Assembly: GCF_023656565.1 (NCBI RefSeq)
Contig: NZ_JAMOKG010000001.1
Location: forward strand, 1,381,383-1,445,382
Origin: Flavobacterium tyrosinilyticum
GTDB lineage: Bacteria; Bacteroidota; Bacteroidia; Flavobacteriales; Flavobacteriaceae
DNA length: 64,000 bases
Direction: 5' to 3'
In this document: piece after piece, positions 53,401-62,361 of the stretch
Position numbering within the stretch: the stretch's first letter is position 1
Layout of the letters: each line of letters starts with the position of its first letter
Made by a program: the position numbers and the translations under genes
Notes under the pieces: generated by a model
Databases searched by the model: none
Told to the model about the DNA's origin: nothing
Seen by the model: the letters and a program-made list of their open reading frames with translations, nothing else

Positions 53401-56143
53401 AAGCACTACTTTGCCTTATAGTGCTGTTACAAACGCACCAACGACTTACAGCATTACATGGAATGCTAGTCCAACAAATACCTTTGCACCAGTTACAAAT
53501 GCTACGTTACAAGCAGGTTCAATTAATATTCCAATACCTGCAAATACAGTGGCGGGAACATACACGGGAACATTAACAGTTTCTAATGCAGCTGGCTGTG
53601 TTTCAACAGGCAATAATTTTACGATAACAGTTAATTCAGTTCCAACAATTACAACATCAGGAAATTTAATTCCAATTTGTCAAAATGCACTAGAGCAGAT
53701 GGCTTCTCTACCATATTCTGTTGTAACAGGTTCTCCAGTTAGCTATTCTATAGACTGGGTATTATTGAATGATCAAGCAGCTACTGCTTTTTCTTTCGAT
53801 TCGGGAGGAGGAAATATCAATAATATTATTGTTCCAGCAAATACAGCAGCTGGAAATTACAGTGGAGTAATGACAATTTTTACGTCAAATGGATGTTTGG
53901 CAACTCAAACCATTTCTTTAACGATTAATGCCGTTCCAACAATAAGTACTGCAGGGGTTTTTACTCCAGTTTGTCAAAGTTCATCAGCGCAGACGACTAC
54001 TTTAAGTTACAATTCTACTACAGGTTCTCCAGTTAGTTATGAAATCGATTGGATTGCATTGACAGATCAAGGAGCGACACCGTTTCCTTTTAGTTCTGGA
54101 TCAGGAGATATTATAAATGTGAATGTTCCGGCAAATACGACAGCAGGTACTTACAATGGTATAATGACTATTACAACATCAAATGGGTGTCCTTCTACTC
54201 AAAATGTTTCTTTAACTGTAAATGCAATTTCAGTTGCGCCAACTGCTTCGGTAACACAACAGCCAAGCTGTATCAATAATACGGGTGTTATCACGGTTAC
54301 TTCGCCTGCATCTGGAACAGGATATACATATAGTGTTGATGGAGTAGATTTTAGTAATACTTCGGGAATATTTACAGGTTTGTCTTCTGGAGCTTACAAT
54401 GTGCAAGTGAGAAATAGTACATCGGGATGCGAATCAGAAGTAACACCAATTACAATAAATGCTTTTGTTACCAAAATATGGAATGGAAATGCGAGTGCCA
54501 ATTGGGGAGATTCTGCAAATTGGACGCCAGCAGGAGTTCCTATTGCCTCTGATTGTATAGATATTCCAGATGTAGGTGTTGATCCTATTATCTCTGGAAC
54601 CAATGGAAGTTTTTTTGCCAGTCGATTAACGATTGAAAATAATGGGTCATTAATTGTAGAAGAAACAAATTCTTTAACGGTGACAAATGAAGTCAGTGTA
54701 TTGGGTAATGGAGTTTTGATTTTTGAAAATAACTCAAGTTTGGTTCAGGTTGCCGATGTCAATAATACTGGAAATATAACTTACAGAAGAAAAACATCTG
54801 TAAGACGATTTGATCTTACCTATTGGTCTTCTCCAGTAGTAGGTGTTACTATGAAAGATTTTTCGCCAGAAACTTTATTCGATAAATACTCTTATTGGTC
54901 TTCTGATTTTAAGTGGGCAACCAATTTGTACGGTACAATGGAAATGGAACCAGGAGTAGGTTATAGCATTAGAGGTCCGCAATCTTTCGCTACTGGAACT
55001 CCAAGTGTTTTTTCAGGGGAATTTATCGGAGTGCCAAATAATGGAACAATCCAAGGTCCTACAGCCGCTGCTGAAAAGTTTTGCTTTTTTGGAAATCCAT
55101 ATCCTTCAGCAATTTATGCGGATCTATTTATTCGTGATAATGCCGCTAATTTTTATGGGACACTATTTTTTTGGACTCATAACACCTCTCCTAGAATAAC
55201 TGTTCCAGGAACTAATACCTATCGTTATACTAGTGATGATTATGCAATATATAATTTGTCAGGCGATACTTCAGTTGGTAATTTAATTGGTACTGGTGCT
55301 CCATCACCAGGAAATCAAACTCCGCCAAAAGGGTATATTGCTGCTGGACAAGCATTTTTTGCTAAAGCCAGAACAGGGCAAAGAGGAGTTTTTACAAATT
55401 CAATGCGAGTACCTAGCAATAATAGCCAATTTTATAAATCTACGTTAGTTGTAGAAAAACATCGCGTGTGGTTAAATCTTACGAATAAAGAAGGGGCTTT
55501 TAAGCAATTACTAATTGGATATGTAACAGGGGCGACAAATTCTTTTGATTTTAATTATGATGCGGTTACATTAAATGGAAATCCTTATGTAGATTTTTAT
55601 AGCATCAATGAAGGTAATAAACTAGTTATTCAAGGAAGAGCAGTTCCTTTTGTTGTAACAGATACCATTCCGTTAGGATATAAGTCTACTATTGAAAAAG
55701 GTGATTTCACAATCGCTATCGATCATACAGATGGAGATTTGTCCAATAAGGATATATTTTTGCACGATAAGGTAACAAATACGGTACATAACCTTAAATC
55801 TGGAGGATATACATTTACCTCTGCGCCAGGAACTTTTCTAGATCGATTTGTATTGCGTTATACAGATGGCAAGTCTTTAGGAAACGAGGATTTTGAGAAT
55901 CAAGATAAAAGAGTTTTTGTTTCGGTTAAAGATAAAAATATCAGATTGCAATCTATGTCTGAGCAGGAAAATCTGGACGAAGTTGCTATTTATGATGTGG
56001 GAGGTAAATTGTTATATCGTAAAAAACAAATTGAAAATAAAGAGTGGCTCATACCAAATTTTCAATCAGGCCCTCAAGTTTTATTGGTTAAAATCACTTT
56101 AGATAATGGAAATACTGTGACAAGAAAAATAGTTTTTAGATAA
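50471..56143 (+). CDS. Giant T9SS type C secreted protein with Gly-rich and tandem Ig-like repeats
   Basis: A 1890-residue protein. The targeting region is long and bipartite (LLTMLSFFSLLSLV, then LRILLILVLSIFYTTSKAQ), cleaved near 49. Residues about 73-262 form a glycine-rich domain (VEAWGAGGAGGAANV, GRSGGGGGGGAYAKG) of the kind seen in cell-surface proteins. Residues 370-1056 hold seven nearly identical 98-99-residue Ig-like repeats (STTLPYSAVTNAPTTYSITW, TAAGTYTGTLTV). Two diverged copies reach about 1255, and a SprB-like repeat (GYTYSVDGVDFSNTSGIF) follows at about 1256-1330. The shared module starts near 1445 (RRFDLTYWSSPVVGV) and ends in a type C T9SS signal. An adhesin or gliding-related surface filament is plausible; this is inference from the repeats. 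Confidence 0.88.
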   Translation: MRKDLLTMLSFFSLLSLVTYIEKPLKSSKRLRILLILVLSIFYTTSKAQTLVHSVPASNPSFPLPAGMDIVTVEAWGAGGAGGAANVTPLVGRSGGGGGGGAYAKGTIATTGLSSLNVVVGPATSGGTGNGTSGGASYITTFTGSFYAPGGQGGNANTATTSNPTGGLGGTPAIGNLATSNGLNGGAGGSSAVGLLLTSGAGGNAGNFGPGLGGAGGAARSTVALATDVGNPGSIYGGGGGGAISASTLQSGGSGARGQVNITYTCKTYGLTAISAPNVCTGTTTQVQLTGTATSLPAGTYIVTYSTSLPNAVGLTETMVVGAAGSGSFTARGLTTLGNSTITVTSLTSVDCTSSISANNVVNIVVSAQPTITLGSTTAVCASASLQNVSLPYSAVTNAPTNYSITWNPSPTNTFAAVTNAALPANSINIAVPAGTAAGTYTGSLTVSNAAGCVSAAPTNFTITVNPLPTITLGATTAVCASTSAQSTTLPYSAVTNAPTTYSITWNASPTNTFAAVTNAALPANSINIPIPANTAAGTYTGTLTVRNANGCVSSANNFIVTVNPLPTITLGATTAVCASTSAQSTTLPYSAVTNAPTTYSITWNASPTNTFAAVTNAALPANSINIAVPAGTAVGTYTGSLTVRNAAGCVSTTPTNFTITVNPLPTITLGATTAVCVSTSAQSTTLPYSAVTNAPTTYSITWNASPTNTFAAVTNATLPANSINIPIPANTATGTYTGTLTVSNANGCVSSANNFTVTVNPLSTITLGATTAVCASTSAQSTALPYSAVTNAPTTYSITWNASPTNTFAAVTNAALPANSINIPIPANTAGGTYTGTLTGSNANGCVSSANNFTVTVNPLPTITLGGTAAVCTSTSVQSTTLPYSAVTNAPTTYSITWNASPTNTFAAVTNATLPANSINIPIPANTAAGTYTGTVTVSNANGCVSSANNFTVTVNALPTITLGATTAVCASTSAQSTTLPYSAVTNAPTTYSITWNASPTNTFAPVTNATLQAGSINIPIPANTVAGTYTGTLTVSNAAGCVSTGNNFTITVNSVPTITTSGNLIPICQNALEQMASLPYSVVTGSPVSYSIDWVLLNDQAATAFSFDSGGGNINNIIVPANTAAGNYSGVMTIFTSNGCLATQTISLTINAVPTISTAGVFTPVCQSSSAQTTTLSYNSTTGSPVSYEIDWIALTDQGATPFPFSSGSGDIINVNVPANTTAGTYNGIMTITTSNGCPSTQNVSLTVNAISVAPTASVTQQPSCINNTGVITVTSPASGTGYTYSVDGVDFSNTSGIFTGLSSGAYNVQVRNSTSGCESEVTPITINAFVTKIWNGNASANWGDSANWTPAGVPIASDCIDIPDVGVDPIISGTNGSFFASRLTIENNGSLIVEETNSLTVTNEVSVLGNGVLIFENNSSLVQVADVNNTGNITYRRKTSVRRFDLTYWSSPVVGVTMKDFSPETLFDKYSYWSSDFKWATNLYGTMEMEPGVGYSIRGPQSFATGTPSVFSGEFIGVPNNGTIQGPTAAAEKFCFFGNPYPSAIYADLFIRDNAANFYGTLFFWTHNTSPRITVPGTNTYRYTSDDYAIYNLSGDTSVGNLIGTGAPSPGNQTPPKGYIAAGQAFFAKARTGQRGVFTNSMRVPSNNSQFYKSTLVVEKHRVWLNLTNKEGAFKQLLIGYVTGATNSFDFNYDAVTLNGNPYVDFYSINEGNKLVIQGRAVPFVVTDTIPLGYKSTIEKGDFTIAIDHTDGDLSNKDIFLHDKVTNTVHNLKSGGYTFTSAPGTFLDRFVLRYTDGKSLGNEDFENQDKRVFVSVKDKNIRLQSMSEQENLDEVAIYDVGGKLLYRKKQIENKEWLIPNFQSGPQVLLVKITLDNGNTVTRKIVFR
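51581..53644 (+). repeat. Seven tandem Ig-like repeats of 294-297 bp
   Basis: The ACAATAAC-type unit starts fall at about 51581, 51878, 52172, 52469, 52763, 53057 and 53351, with intervals of 294 or 297 bases. Neighbouring units are nearly identical, and two more distant copies follow. Open frames on the other strand here are shadows of the repeats. Confidence 0.92.
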
Positions 56144-56146
56144 ATA

Positions 56147-56180
56147 AAAAAGCGGTTGAATTTAAACTCAACCGCTTTTT
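56147..56180. terminator. Bidirectional terminator between convergent genes
   Basis: AAAAAGCGGTTGA and TCAACCGCTTTTT are perfect arms between the end of the T9SS gene and the end of the cupin gene. Confidence 0.9.
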
Positions 56181-56187
56181 ACATTTA

Positions 56188-57054
56188 TTAGGCAGTACGC
56201 TGTAAATTTTGATGCGTGTTGGTAATCGCCTTTTCGTTTTTATAGTCAATCCATTTTTGGCCTTGAATTTTACGCATCATAATATCAAAATGACGCATAA
56301 TAAAAACATTGTATGCGGCTTTGGATAAATTGACAATGTTTTTTGGAAACGATCTCAAACTCATAGAAAATCCTGGTGTTAGGTATTTCATATAATGCCA
56401 ATATCCTTCGGGCATATAAAGCATTTCTCCATGTTTTAGATTGGTAATATAGCCTTCGGCATTTTTGAGTGCTGGAAATTTTTCGTAATCTGGATGGTCA
56501 AAATCTATATCTTCTCTCGAAATTAATGCATGAGGAACTTTATACATAAATTTTGATTGGCTAGGAGGGAAAATCATACATTGTTTTTCTCCGTGAAAAT
56601 GAAAATGAAGAATATTCGAATAGTCAATATCATAATGCATAAACACTCTCGAATTTTCACCACCAAAAAACAACATTGGCATTTGCTTGACTAATTTTAA
56701 ACCAATTTCAGGCCATAAAAAGTCGTTTTTTAACGAAGGAACCTGTTTCATTAAGTTGTAAAGAAAAATTCGATAATTGGTAGGCTTTTCTTGTAATAAG
56801 TCGATGTAATCGCTCATTTTCATTGTGGTGTGCGCCTCGTTGAATCCGTCTTCGTGATTTACAGGTCTGTCGTCGTATAAAGGAACGACCAAATCTCCTG
56901 CGATTTCTTTCATATAAGATAATTTCCATTTGTTATAAGCTGGCCATTCTTCGGTCAATTCTTCGATAACAACAGGAATTTGTTTTTTTACATATTGGGA
57001 AACAAACTCTTCTTTTGAGATTTTTTTTACCCTTTCAATTTGTTTTAATTTCAT
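56188..57054 (-). CDS. Cupin-like (JmjC-type) protein
   Basis: A 288-residue cytoplasmic protein of the cupin_8/JmjC-like group, Fe(II)- and 2-oxoglutarate-dependent oxygenases. The N-terminus (EEFVSQYVKKQIPVVIEEL, EEWPAYNKW) is typical of the family. The metal ligands would be H and D of HYDIDYSN (about 141-143) and the later His in PEGYWHYMKY (about 218). LHFHFHGEKQCMIFPP is the central beta-strand pair. Substrates of such proteins include proteins and small molecules; none can be named here. It stands alone between terminators. Confidence 0.85.
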   Translation of the reverse strand: MKLKQIERVKKISKEEFVSQYVKKQIPVVIEELTEEWPAYNKWKLSYMKEIAGDLVVPLYDDRPVNHEDGFNEAHTTMKMSDYIDLLQEKPTNYRIFLYNLMKQVPSLKNDFLWPEIGLKLVKQMPMLFFGGENSRVFMHYDIDYSNILHFHFHGEKQCMIFPPSQSKFMYKVPHALISREDIDFDHPDYEKFPALKNAEGYITNLKHGEMLYMPEGYWHYMKYLTPGFSMSLRSFPKNIVNLSKAAYNVFIMRHFDIMMRKIQGQKWIDYKNEKAITNTHQNLQRTA

Positions 57055-57062
57055 TTTTATAA

Positions 57063-57101
57063 ATAAAAAAATTGCTTATAACTCTCTGCTACAAGCAATT
57101 T
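57063..57101 (-). terminator. Terminator after the small membrane protein gene
   Basis: Read on the minus strand, AAATTGCTT and AAGCAATTT form a 9-bp stem followed by a T tract. It lies between the 57217 gene and the cupin gene start. Confidence 0.7.
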
Positions 57102-57216
57102 AAAAATATTTATTGAGAATTAAGATCTCTATTGACTAAAATTTTTAATCTAATCGATGCTCAAAAGAGGCATTTATAAAAAGTGATTTCCGTAAAATTT
57201 TTGCAGCAGTTTTAGA

Positions 57217-57654
57217 TTAATCGGCTGCATATTTGTTATTCCAATACAGCATCATCATTAAAGTAACAATTACAGAAGAAGCGATTCCTTCAAATAATAA
57301 GCAAATACAATAAGTTGGCACTGATGGATTTCCTCCAAACATGAAAGTTTCAGATAATGTTCTTACATAAGCATCTCCGCCTCGAGCGTAACTATAAACT
57401 AATAAGCCAAATACACTCATAGATACACCAACCACAGAAGTGGTCATTGCAGAAATAGCATTCGATAGAAAATTGGTTTCTCCTTCCTGTAGGTTCATCT
57501 GCATTGTCCTGTTAACACCGTAGAATATAAAGAAAACGTTCAGTGTTCTCAGATAAAACAAATCTGCTAAACCTAGTACATTCATTAATAAAAAATAAAT
57601 GCCAATTCCGAGGAAAATCAAAAACCCGTTGGTAATTTCTTTAGGTAATTTCAT
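57217..57654 (-). CDS. Small membrane protein of unknown function
   Basis: A 145-residue protein with four predicted membrane helices: about 9-27 (NGFLIFLGIGIYFLLMNVLG), 32-47, 67-90 (AMTTSVVGVSMSVFGLLVY) and 115-137 (ICLLFEGIASSVIVTLMMML). The loop between helices 3 and 4 is about 25 residues. No family or catalytic motif was recognised. It lies between ribF and the cupin gene on the same strand and ends in its own terminator. Confidence 0.75.
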   Translation of the reverse strand: MKLPKEITNGFLIFLGIGIYFLLMNVLGLADLFYLRTLNVFFIFYGVNRTMQMNLQEGETNFLSNAISAMTTSVVGVSMSVFGLLVYSYARGGDAYVRTLSETFMFGGNPSVPTYCICLLFEGIASSVIVTLMMMLYWNNKYAAD

Positions 57655-57752
57655 AGTGGTTATTTTTTAGAAGTTAATAGTAAATATTTGAAAAACAGTG
57701 TTCTATCAAATTTACTAAAAAAATAACTACGATGATTTAAAAACGGTAAAAA

Positions 57753-58700
57753 CTATACAGTCTGATTTTTTAAAGAAGAATCTATAAAAGCCAAAGAATC
57801 CATTTTATCCTGATGAAGCTGTGCTTTTAAGGCATCTACCGAACTGAATTTCTGCTCATCGCGAATGTAATGAAGCAAAGAAACTTCGATGTTTTGATCG
57901 TAAATGTCTTTATCAAAATTAAACAAGTGAACTTCGATGGTTTGCTTTTCGCCATTAACCGTTGGATTAAATCCAATATTCATCATGCCAAAAAGACTTT
58001 CGTTATTTATGGTAGCTTTTACAACATAGACACCAATTTTTGGTATTAGTTTGTACTCTTCTTCAATGTTAATGTTAGCTGTAGGAAATCCAATTGTTCG
58101 TCCCAATTGTTTTCCTTTCACAATAGTTCCATTCAAGAAATAGTTATAACCTAAATACTCGTTGGCCAAAGCCATGTTTCCTTCATTTAAAGCATTTCTA
58201 ATTTTGGTCGAACTCACCGAAACATCTTGGATTTCTTCTGCAGAAATTTGCTCAACTTCAAATCCGTATTCTATTCCAAAAGCAATTAAATCATCAATAT
58301 TGGCAGTTCTATTACGGCCAAAACGGTGATCATGCCCAATAATAATTTTTTGAATCTGAAATTTCTCCACCAAAATAGTACGAACAAATTCTTCTGCTGT
58401 AAGTCTAGAAAAACTTTCATTAAAAGGATGGACAATTAAGTTCTCAATACCTGTCGCTTCCAAAAGTTTTATTTTTTCGCCAATAGTATTCAGTAATCTG
58501 ATTTCAGATTTTTCTTGAAGAACCATTCGCGGATGCGGAAAAAAGGTAAGAACCAGGCTTTCATATTTCCCATTTTCAGTATTCTCAGTAATTCGTTTTA
58601 GAATTTTTTTATGACCAATATGCACACCATCAAAGGTACCAAGAGTTAAGATAGTTTTCTTGGTTGACTGAAAATCGTTTATAGAATGAAAGAGCTTCAA
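57753..58700 (-). CDS. ribF: Bifunctional riboflavin kinase/FAD synthetase
   Basis: A 315-residue cytoplasmic enzyme that converts riboflavin to FMN and then FAD. The N-terminal nucleotidyltransferase domain has TLGTFDGVHIGHKKIL with the HxGH motif, TFFPHPRMVL and IIGHDHRFGRNR. The motif VSSTKIRNALNEGN precedes the C-terminal kinase domain, whose signature is GRTIGFPTANI (about 203-213), with GVYVV and MNIGFNPTV after it. The length is normal. A TAAATTTG box lies just upstream. Confidence 0.97.
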   Translation of the reverse strand: MKLFHSINDFQSTKKTILTLGTFDGVHIGHKKILKRITENTENGKYESLVLTFFPHPRMVLQEKSEIRLLNTIGEKIKLLEATGIENLIVHPFNESFSRLTAEEFVRTILVEKFQIQKIIIGHDHRFGRNRTANIDDLIAFGIEYGFEVEQISAEEIQDVSVSSTKIRNALNEGNMALANEYLGYNYFLNGTIVKGKQLGRTIGFPTANINIEEEYKLIPKIGVYVVKATINNESLFGMMNIGFNPTVNGEKQTIEVHLFNFDKDIYDQNIEVSLLHYIRDEQKFSSVDALKAQLHQDKMDSLAFIDSSLKNQTV

Positions 58701-58721
58701 AACAAATTATTTAAGATGCTG

Positions 58722-58729
58722 CAAATTTA
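58722..58729 (-). promoter_or_regulatory. -7 box TAAATTTG for ribF
   Basis: On the minus strand TAAATTTG fits TAnnTTTG, 21 bases before the ribF ATG. No matching -33 TTG was found. Confidence 0.45.
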
Positions 58730-58892
58730 TACTATTCTGTTTTAAATTTAATACTATGCCAAATCGAATTTTAGCGCATAATCTATCTTTTTGCAAAAAT
58801 TTGCCAACTCGTCGACGAAAAAGCAATAATTGTCGGATAGATAATATGATTTCAAATTAATTAAAGTAATTTTGATATTATATTTTGAGGGT

Positions 58893-61568
58893 ATGAAAAA
58901 ACAACTACTTTATATATTTTTAATTTTTTGTTTTGCCAATGCTAATGCACAGGATGCTTTATGGCAAAAAGTAACTTCTTCATCGCTTTCAAGAAAGGCA
59001 GGTGGAGCAAGTTCTAATAAATTATATTATAAGCTAAACGCCAATCTTCTTAGTTCTAAGCTGGTTTCGGCATCGAGTAAAACAGCAAAAAGTACGACAT
59101 CAGAAATTACAATTCCAAATACTGATGGAAATTTAGAACGTTTTGCAGTTTGGGAATCATCTAATTTTGATCCAGGATTACAGGCAAAATATCCACAAAT
59201 TAGATCTTATGAAGGTCGCGGAATAGATGATAAAAGTGCAAAAGTATATTTTAGTGTTGCTCCAATCGGCATACAGACAATGGTTTTTAGAACTGAAAAA
59301 CCAACTGAATATATGGAACAAAATCCTGATAACAAATCAGAATATGTTTTGTTTAAGTCGGCAGATAATGCAGATTCAAGAGCGCTTTTGAATTGTAAAA
59401 CAATCCATTCGATTTCGGATGATAAATCTACGACTACTGCAAAAACAGCTTCTAGCGCCAAACAATTTAAAACACTTCGATTGGCATTATCTTGTACAGG
59501 TGAATACGCAGCCTATTTTGGCGGTACAAAAGAAGGCGTATTAGCGGGAATGAATGCTACTTTAACTCGCGTAAATGGCGTTTTTAATAGAGACCTTGCT
59601 GTAGAACTAATTTTAATTGCCAATAATGATGCTGTTGTTTATACAGATGCTGCTGCAGATCCTTATTCTATTCCGAGAATAGGTGCTGATCTCAATAATC
59701 CTACTTGGCCGAAAGAAGTTCAGACCACATTGACTAACGTTATTGGTGAAGCTAATTACGATATTGGCCATTTGTTTGGAGGTTCTGGAGGAGGCGGACT
59801 TGCCAGTTGTATTGGCTGTGTATGCGACAGTCCAACCCCTAGCAATTCTGTTGGAAAGGGTAGTGCTTATACCTCTCCAGCAGATGGAAAACCAGAAGGA
59901 GATAATTTTGACATTGATTTTGTTGCTCACGAAATGGGGCACCAACTTGGGGCAACTCATACTTTTTCATATGCAAATGAAGGACTGGGGGCATGCTACG
60001 AACCGGGAAGTGGCTCTACAATTATGGGATACGCTGGTGTAACAGATGGCTATAATGTTCAGGATCATTCTGACTCTTATTTTTCTTATGCAAGCATCAA
60101 TCAGATACAGAATAATTTGGCTGGAAAAACGTGCCCAGTTTCAACACCTATAGTAGATAATAATCCGCCTGTTATAAATGCTGGGCCAGATTATACCATT
60201 CCAATTAGTACTCCATTTATTTTAACAGGAACCGGTTCTGATCCTGAAGGGAATACGATAACCTATACTTGGGAGCAATATGATAGTGCAACTACGGCTT
60301 TTGGAAATAATAGTTTCCCTTCTCCAACAAAACGAGATGGGCCAATGTTTAGATCGTTTACGCCAACAACATCGCCAGTCCGTTATATGCCTGCTCTTAA
60401 TTCAGCACTCAATAATCAGCTGACTACAACTTGGGAATCTGTTTCTTCTATTGGAAAAACAATGAATTTTACCCTTACGGGAAGAGACAATGCGGTACAA
60501 GGAAAAGGACAAACCTATACAGATGCGATGGTTGTAACGGTAACTGCTGCAGCTGGGCCATTTGCCGTAACTTCACAAAAAGAAGGCGATATCGCATGGG
60601 CAAAAGAATCTGCACAAACCATAACTTGGAACGTAAACAACACAAATACACTTCCAGGATCGTCAAACGTGAATATAAAATTATCTCTAGATGGCGGATC
60701 AACATTCCCAATTGTTTTAGCAGGCAATACTCCAAATGATGGAACAGAAACTATCTTAGTTCCGTCAGAAATTGAGGTTTCTACAACTTGCCGACTTTTA
60801 ATAGAGCCAGTTGGTAATATTTATTATGCCGTCAACAGTACTCCTTTTGCTGTAGGATACACAGTTTCTACATCTTGCGCATCTTATAATTTTGGAGGCG
60901 GATATTCGACAGGAGATAATGTTTATGTGAATAGAACGGTTTCTGTGCCCGCTTCTTCTGGATCTATTTCAGATGTCAACGTTTCGGTAAATGTAACACA
61001 TGATAGATTTTCAGATTTGACTATGGAAATCGTAAGCCCGAAAGGAACAGTTGTAACTTTATTCAATAAAAATTGCGCTAATACAAAATCAACTTTTGCT
61101 TTACAGTTTGATGATAGCGGATCTGCATTAAACTGCGGTACAACGACAAGTCAAATCGTGATTCCATCAAGTTTATTAAGTGCTTTTAATGGAGAAAATT
61201 CGCAAGGTATATGGACTTTTAGAGTTATTGACGATAAGGTGGGGATGACAGGAACGATTAACTCAGCTTCGGTAAATATTTGTAATAGAACCTATACTTT
61301 AGGAAACGATGATTTTGAAAATGTTGACTTTGTTGCCTATCCAAACCCAAATAAAGGAAGTTTCACAGTACAATTTAGTAGAGATTCAGTAAGCGAGATT
61401 AAAGTCTATGTTAATGATATTGTAGGGAAATATGTTTACGAAAGAACTTTTCAAGGTTCAGGATATTTCATCCAAGACATTCAATTGCCAAATGTGCCTT
61501 CAGGACTTTATTTCTTAACGGTTACAGATGGGGAAAGAAAAGTAGTGAAGAAGATATTAGTGAACTAA
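58893..61568 (+). CDS. Secreted reprolysin-like zinc metalloprotease with P domain and T9SS type A signal
   Basis: I start at ATG 58893 (KKQLLYIFLIFCFANANAQ, a good signal peptide) rather than at an upstream in-frame codon, giving 891 residues. Residues about 20-185 are a propeptide region. The catalytic domain follows, with HEMGHQLGATH starting near residue 346 and the Met-turn STIMGYAG near 385. Ig-like/PKD-like sequence follows at about 425-650. A proprotein-convertase P domain (VNVSVNVTHDRFSDLTMEIV) lies at about 685-800. The T9SS type A sorting domain is at the end (VAYPNPNKGSFTVQF, VYVNDIVGKYVYE, GLYFLTVTDGERKVVKKILV). It would be secreted and activated outside the cell. Confidence 0.93.
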   Translation: MKKQLLYIFLIFCFANANAQDALWQKVTSSSLSRKAGGASSNKLYYKLNANLLSSKLVSASSKTAKSTTSEITIPNTDGNLERFAVWESSNFDPGLQAKYPQIRSYEGRGIDDKSAKVYFSVAPIGIQTMVFRTEKPTEYMEQNPDNKSEYVLFKSADNADSRALLNCKTIHSISDDKSTTTAKTASSAKQFKTLRLALSCTGEYAAYFGGTKEGVLAGMNATLTRVNGVFNRDLAVELILIANNDAVVYTDAAADPYSIPRIGADLNNPTWPKEVQTTLTNVIGEANYDIGHLFGGSGGGGLASCIGCVCDSPTPSNSVGKGSAYTSPADGKPEGDNFDIDFVAHEMGHQLGATHTFSYANEGLGACYEPGSGSTIMGYAGVTDGYNVQDHSDSYFSYASINQIQNNLAGKTCPVSTPIVDNNPPVINAGPDYTIPISTPFILTGTGSDPEGNTITYTWEQYDSATTAFGNNSFPSPTKRDGPMFRSFTPTTSPVRYMPALNSALNNQLTTTWESVSSIGKTMNFTLTGRDNAVQGKGQTYTDAMVVTVTAAAGPFAVTSQKEGDIAWAKESAQTITWNVNNTNTLPGSSNVNIKLSLDGGSTFPIVLAGNTPNDGTETILVPSEIEVSTTCRLLIEPVGNIYYAVNSTPFAVGYTVSTSCASYNFGGGYSTGDNVYVNRTVSVPASSGSISDVNVSVNVTHDRFSDLTMEIVSPKGTVVTLFNKNCANTKSTFALQFDDSGSALNCGTTTSQIVIPSSLLSAFNGENSQGIWTFRVIDDKVGMTGTINSASVNICNRTYTLGNDDFENVDFVAYPNPNKGSFTVQFSRDSVSEIKVYVNDIVGKYVYERTFQGSGYFIQDIQLPNVPSGLYFLTVTDGERKVVKKILVN

Positions 61569-61582
61569 ACTTTTGGAAATGC

Positions 61583-62263
61583 CTAATGGGCCATCGCCAT
61601 ACAAATCATACTGATTTTTACGCCAGGAATTTTTGATAAAGCTAGCGAGCAAGCTTCAATTGTTGCTCCTGTTGTGAGTACGTCATCAACAATTAAGAAA
61701 TGTTTGTTGTAATCGGCTTCAGTAAATTCGACATCAAAAATGTTTTCGATATTTTCCGATCTTCCCAAAAGATTCTTTTTGGATTGTGTTTTAGAATATA
61801 TCTTTCGAATTAAAATATTTTCCTTAAACGGAATTTCAAAACCAGAGGCTATTGCTTTTCCAAAAGTAGTAACCTGATTATAGCCACGTTCCTTAAATTT
61901 TCTTTTATGAAGCGGTACTGGAATAACAGCATCAAAAGGAGTTTCAAATTGAAGTTCTTTTAAATCTTCAACATACCAGCTTCCTAGCACAGTGCCAATT
62001 TCTTGATGGCCTTTGTACTTTAAATTATGAATTAATTCTTGAACGATTCCCTTTTTATTAAAATACAAAAAGGTAGCGGCAAATTGAATATCGATCTTGC
62101 CATAAAACTTTTTCATGGCCTCATTTTTCGGATCTAAATGATATTGAGTAAGAGGCATTTCATGTCGGCAAATCGTACAGAAAACCGTTTCATTTTGAAG
62201 TAAAAGCGCACGGCATCCGCTACAGACTTTAGGGAAAAACAGATTTATTAGATAATTAATCAC
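61583..62263 (-). CDS. ComF-family phosphoribosyltransferase-like protein
   Basis: A 226-residue protein. An N-terminal zinc-finger-like region has CSGC and CTIC (residues about 15-18 and 29-32). Residues about 80-226 form a phosphoribosyltransferase fold: LKYKGHQEIG, DAVIPVPLHKRKFKERGYNQ, and the PRPP-binding loop FLIVDDVLTTGATIEAC. In naturally transformable bacteria ComF helps DNA uptake; in many others its role is not settled. It is convergent with the metalloprotease gene and divergent from glyS. Confidence 0.93.
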   Translation of the reverse strand: MINYLINLFFPKVCSGCRALLLQNETVFCTICRHEMPLTQYHLDPKNEAMKKFYGKIDIQFAATFLYFNKKGIVQELIHNLKYKGHQEIGTVLGSWYVEDLKELQFETPFDAVIPVPLHKRKFKERGYNQVTTFGKAIASGFEIPFKENILIRKIYSKTQSKKNLLGRSENIENIFDVEFTEADYNKHFLIVDDVLTTGATIEACSLALSKIPGVKISMICMAMAH

Positions 62264-62283
62264 AAAAAGAGAGATTTTATTTA

Positions 62284-62291
62284 CAAAAGTA
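62284..62291 (-). promoter_or_regulatory. -7 box TACTTTTG for the comF-like gene
   Basis: On the minus strand TACTTTTG fits TAnnTTTG, 20 bases before the start codon. No TTG at the best spacing. Confidence 0.4.
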
Positions 62292-62346
62292 ACAAAATCA
62301 ACACGTCAATCTTCATAATTTTTCTTTTTTATATAGGTAGTTTTTA

Positions 62347-62354
62347 TATTTTTG
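62347..62354 (+). promoter_or_regulatory. -7 box TATTTTTG for glyS
   Basis: TATTTTTG fits TAnnTTTG, 7 bases before the ATG at 62362. The leader would therefore be very short. No -33 TTG was found. Confidence 0.45.
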
Positions 62355-62361
62355 CATCACT

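Noticed and set aside
52267..53406. Open frames on the minus strand in the 294-bp repeats
   Set aside because: Their open length follows from the repeated plus-strand codons. Each copy has the same 85-codon shape and there is no supporting signal.
42761..53644. Regular repeats considered as CRISPR arrays
   Set aside because: Units are 267-297 bases long, coding and contiguous, without short repeat/spacer alternation. No cas gene is present.
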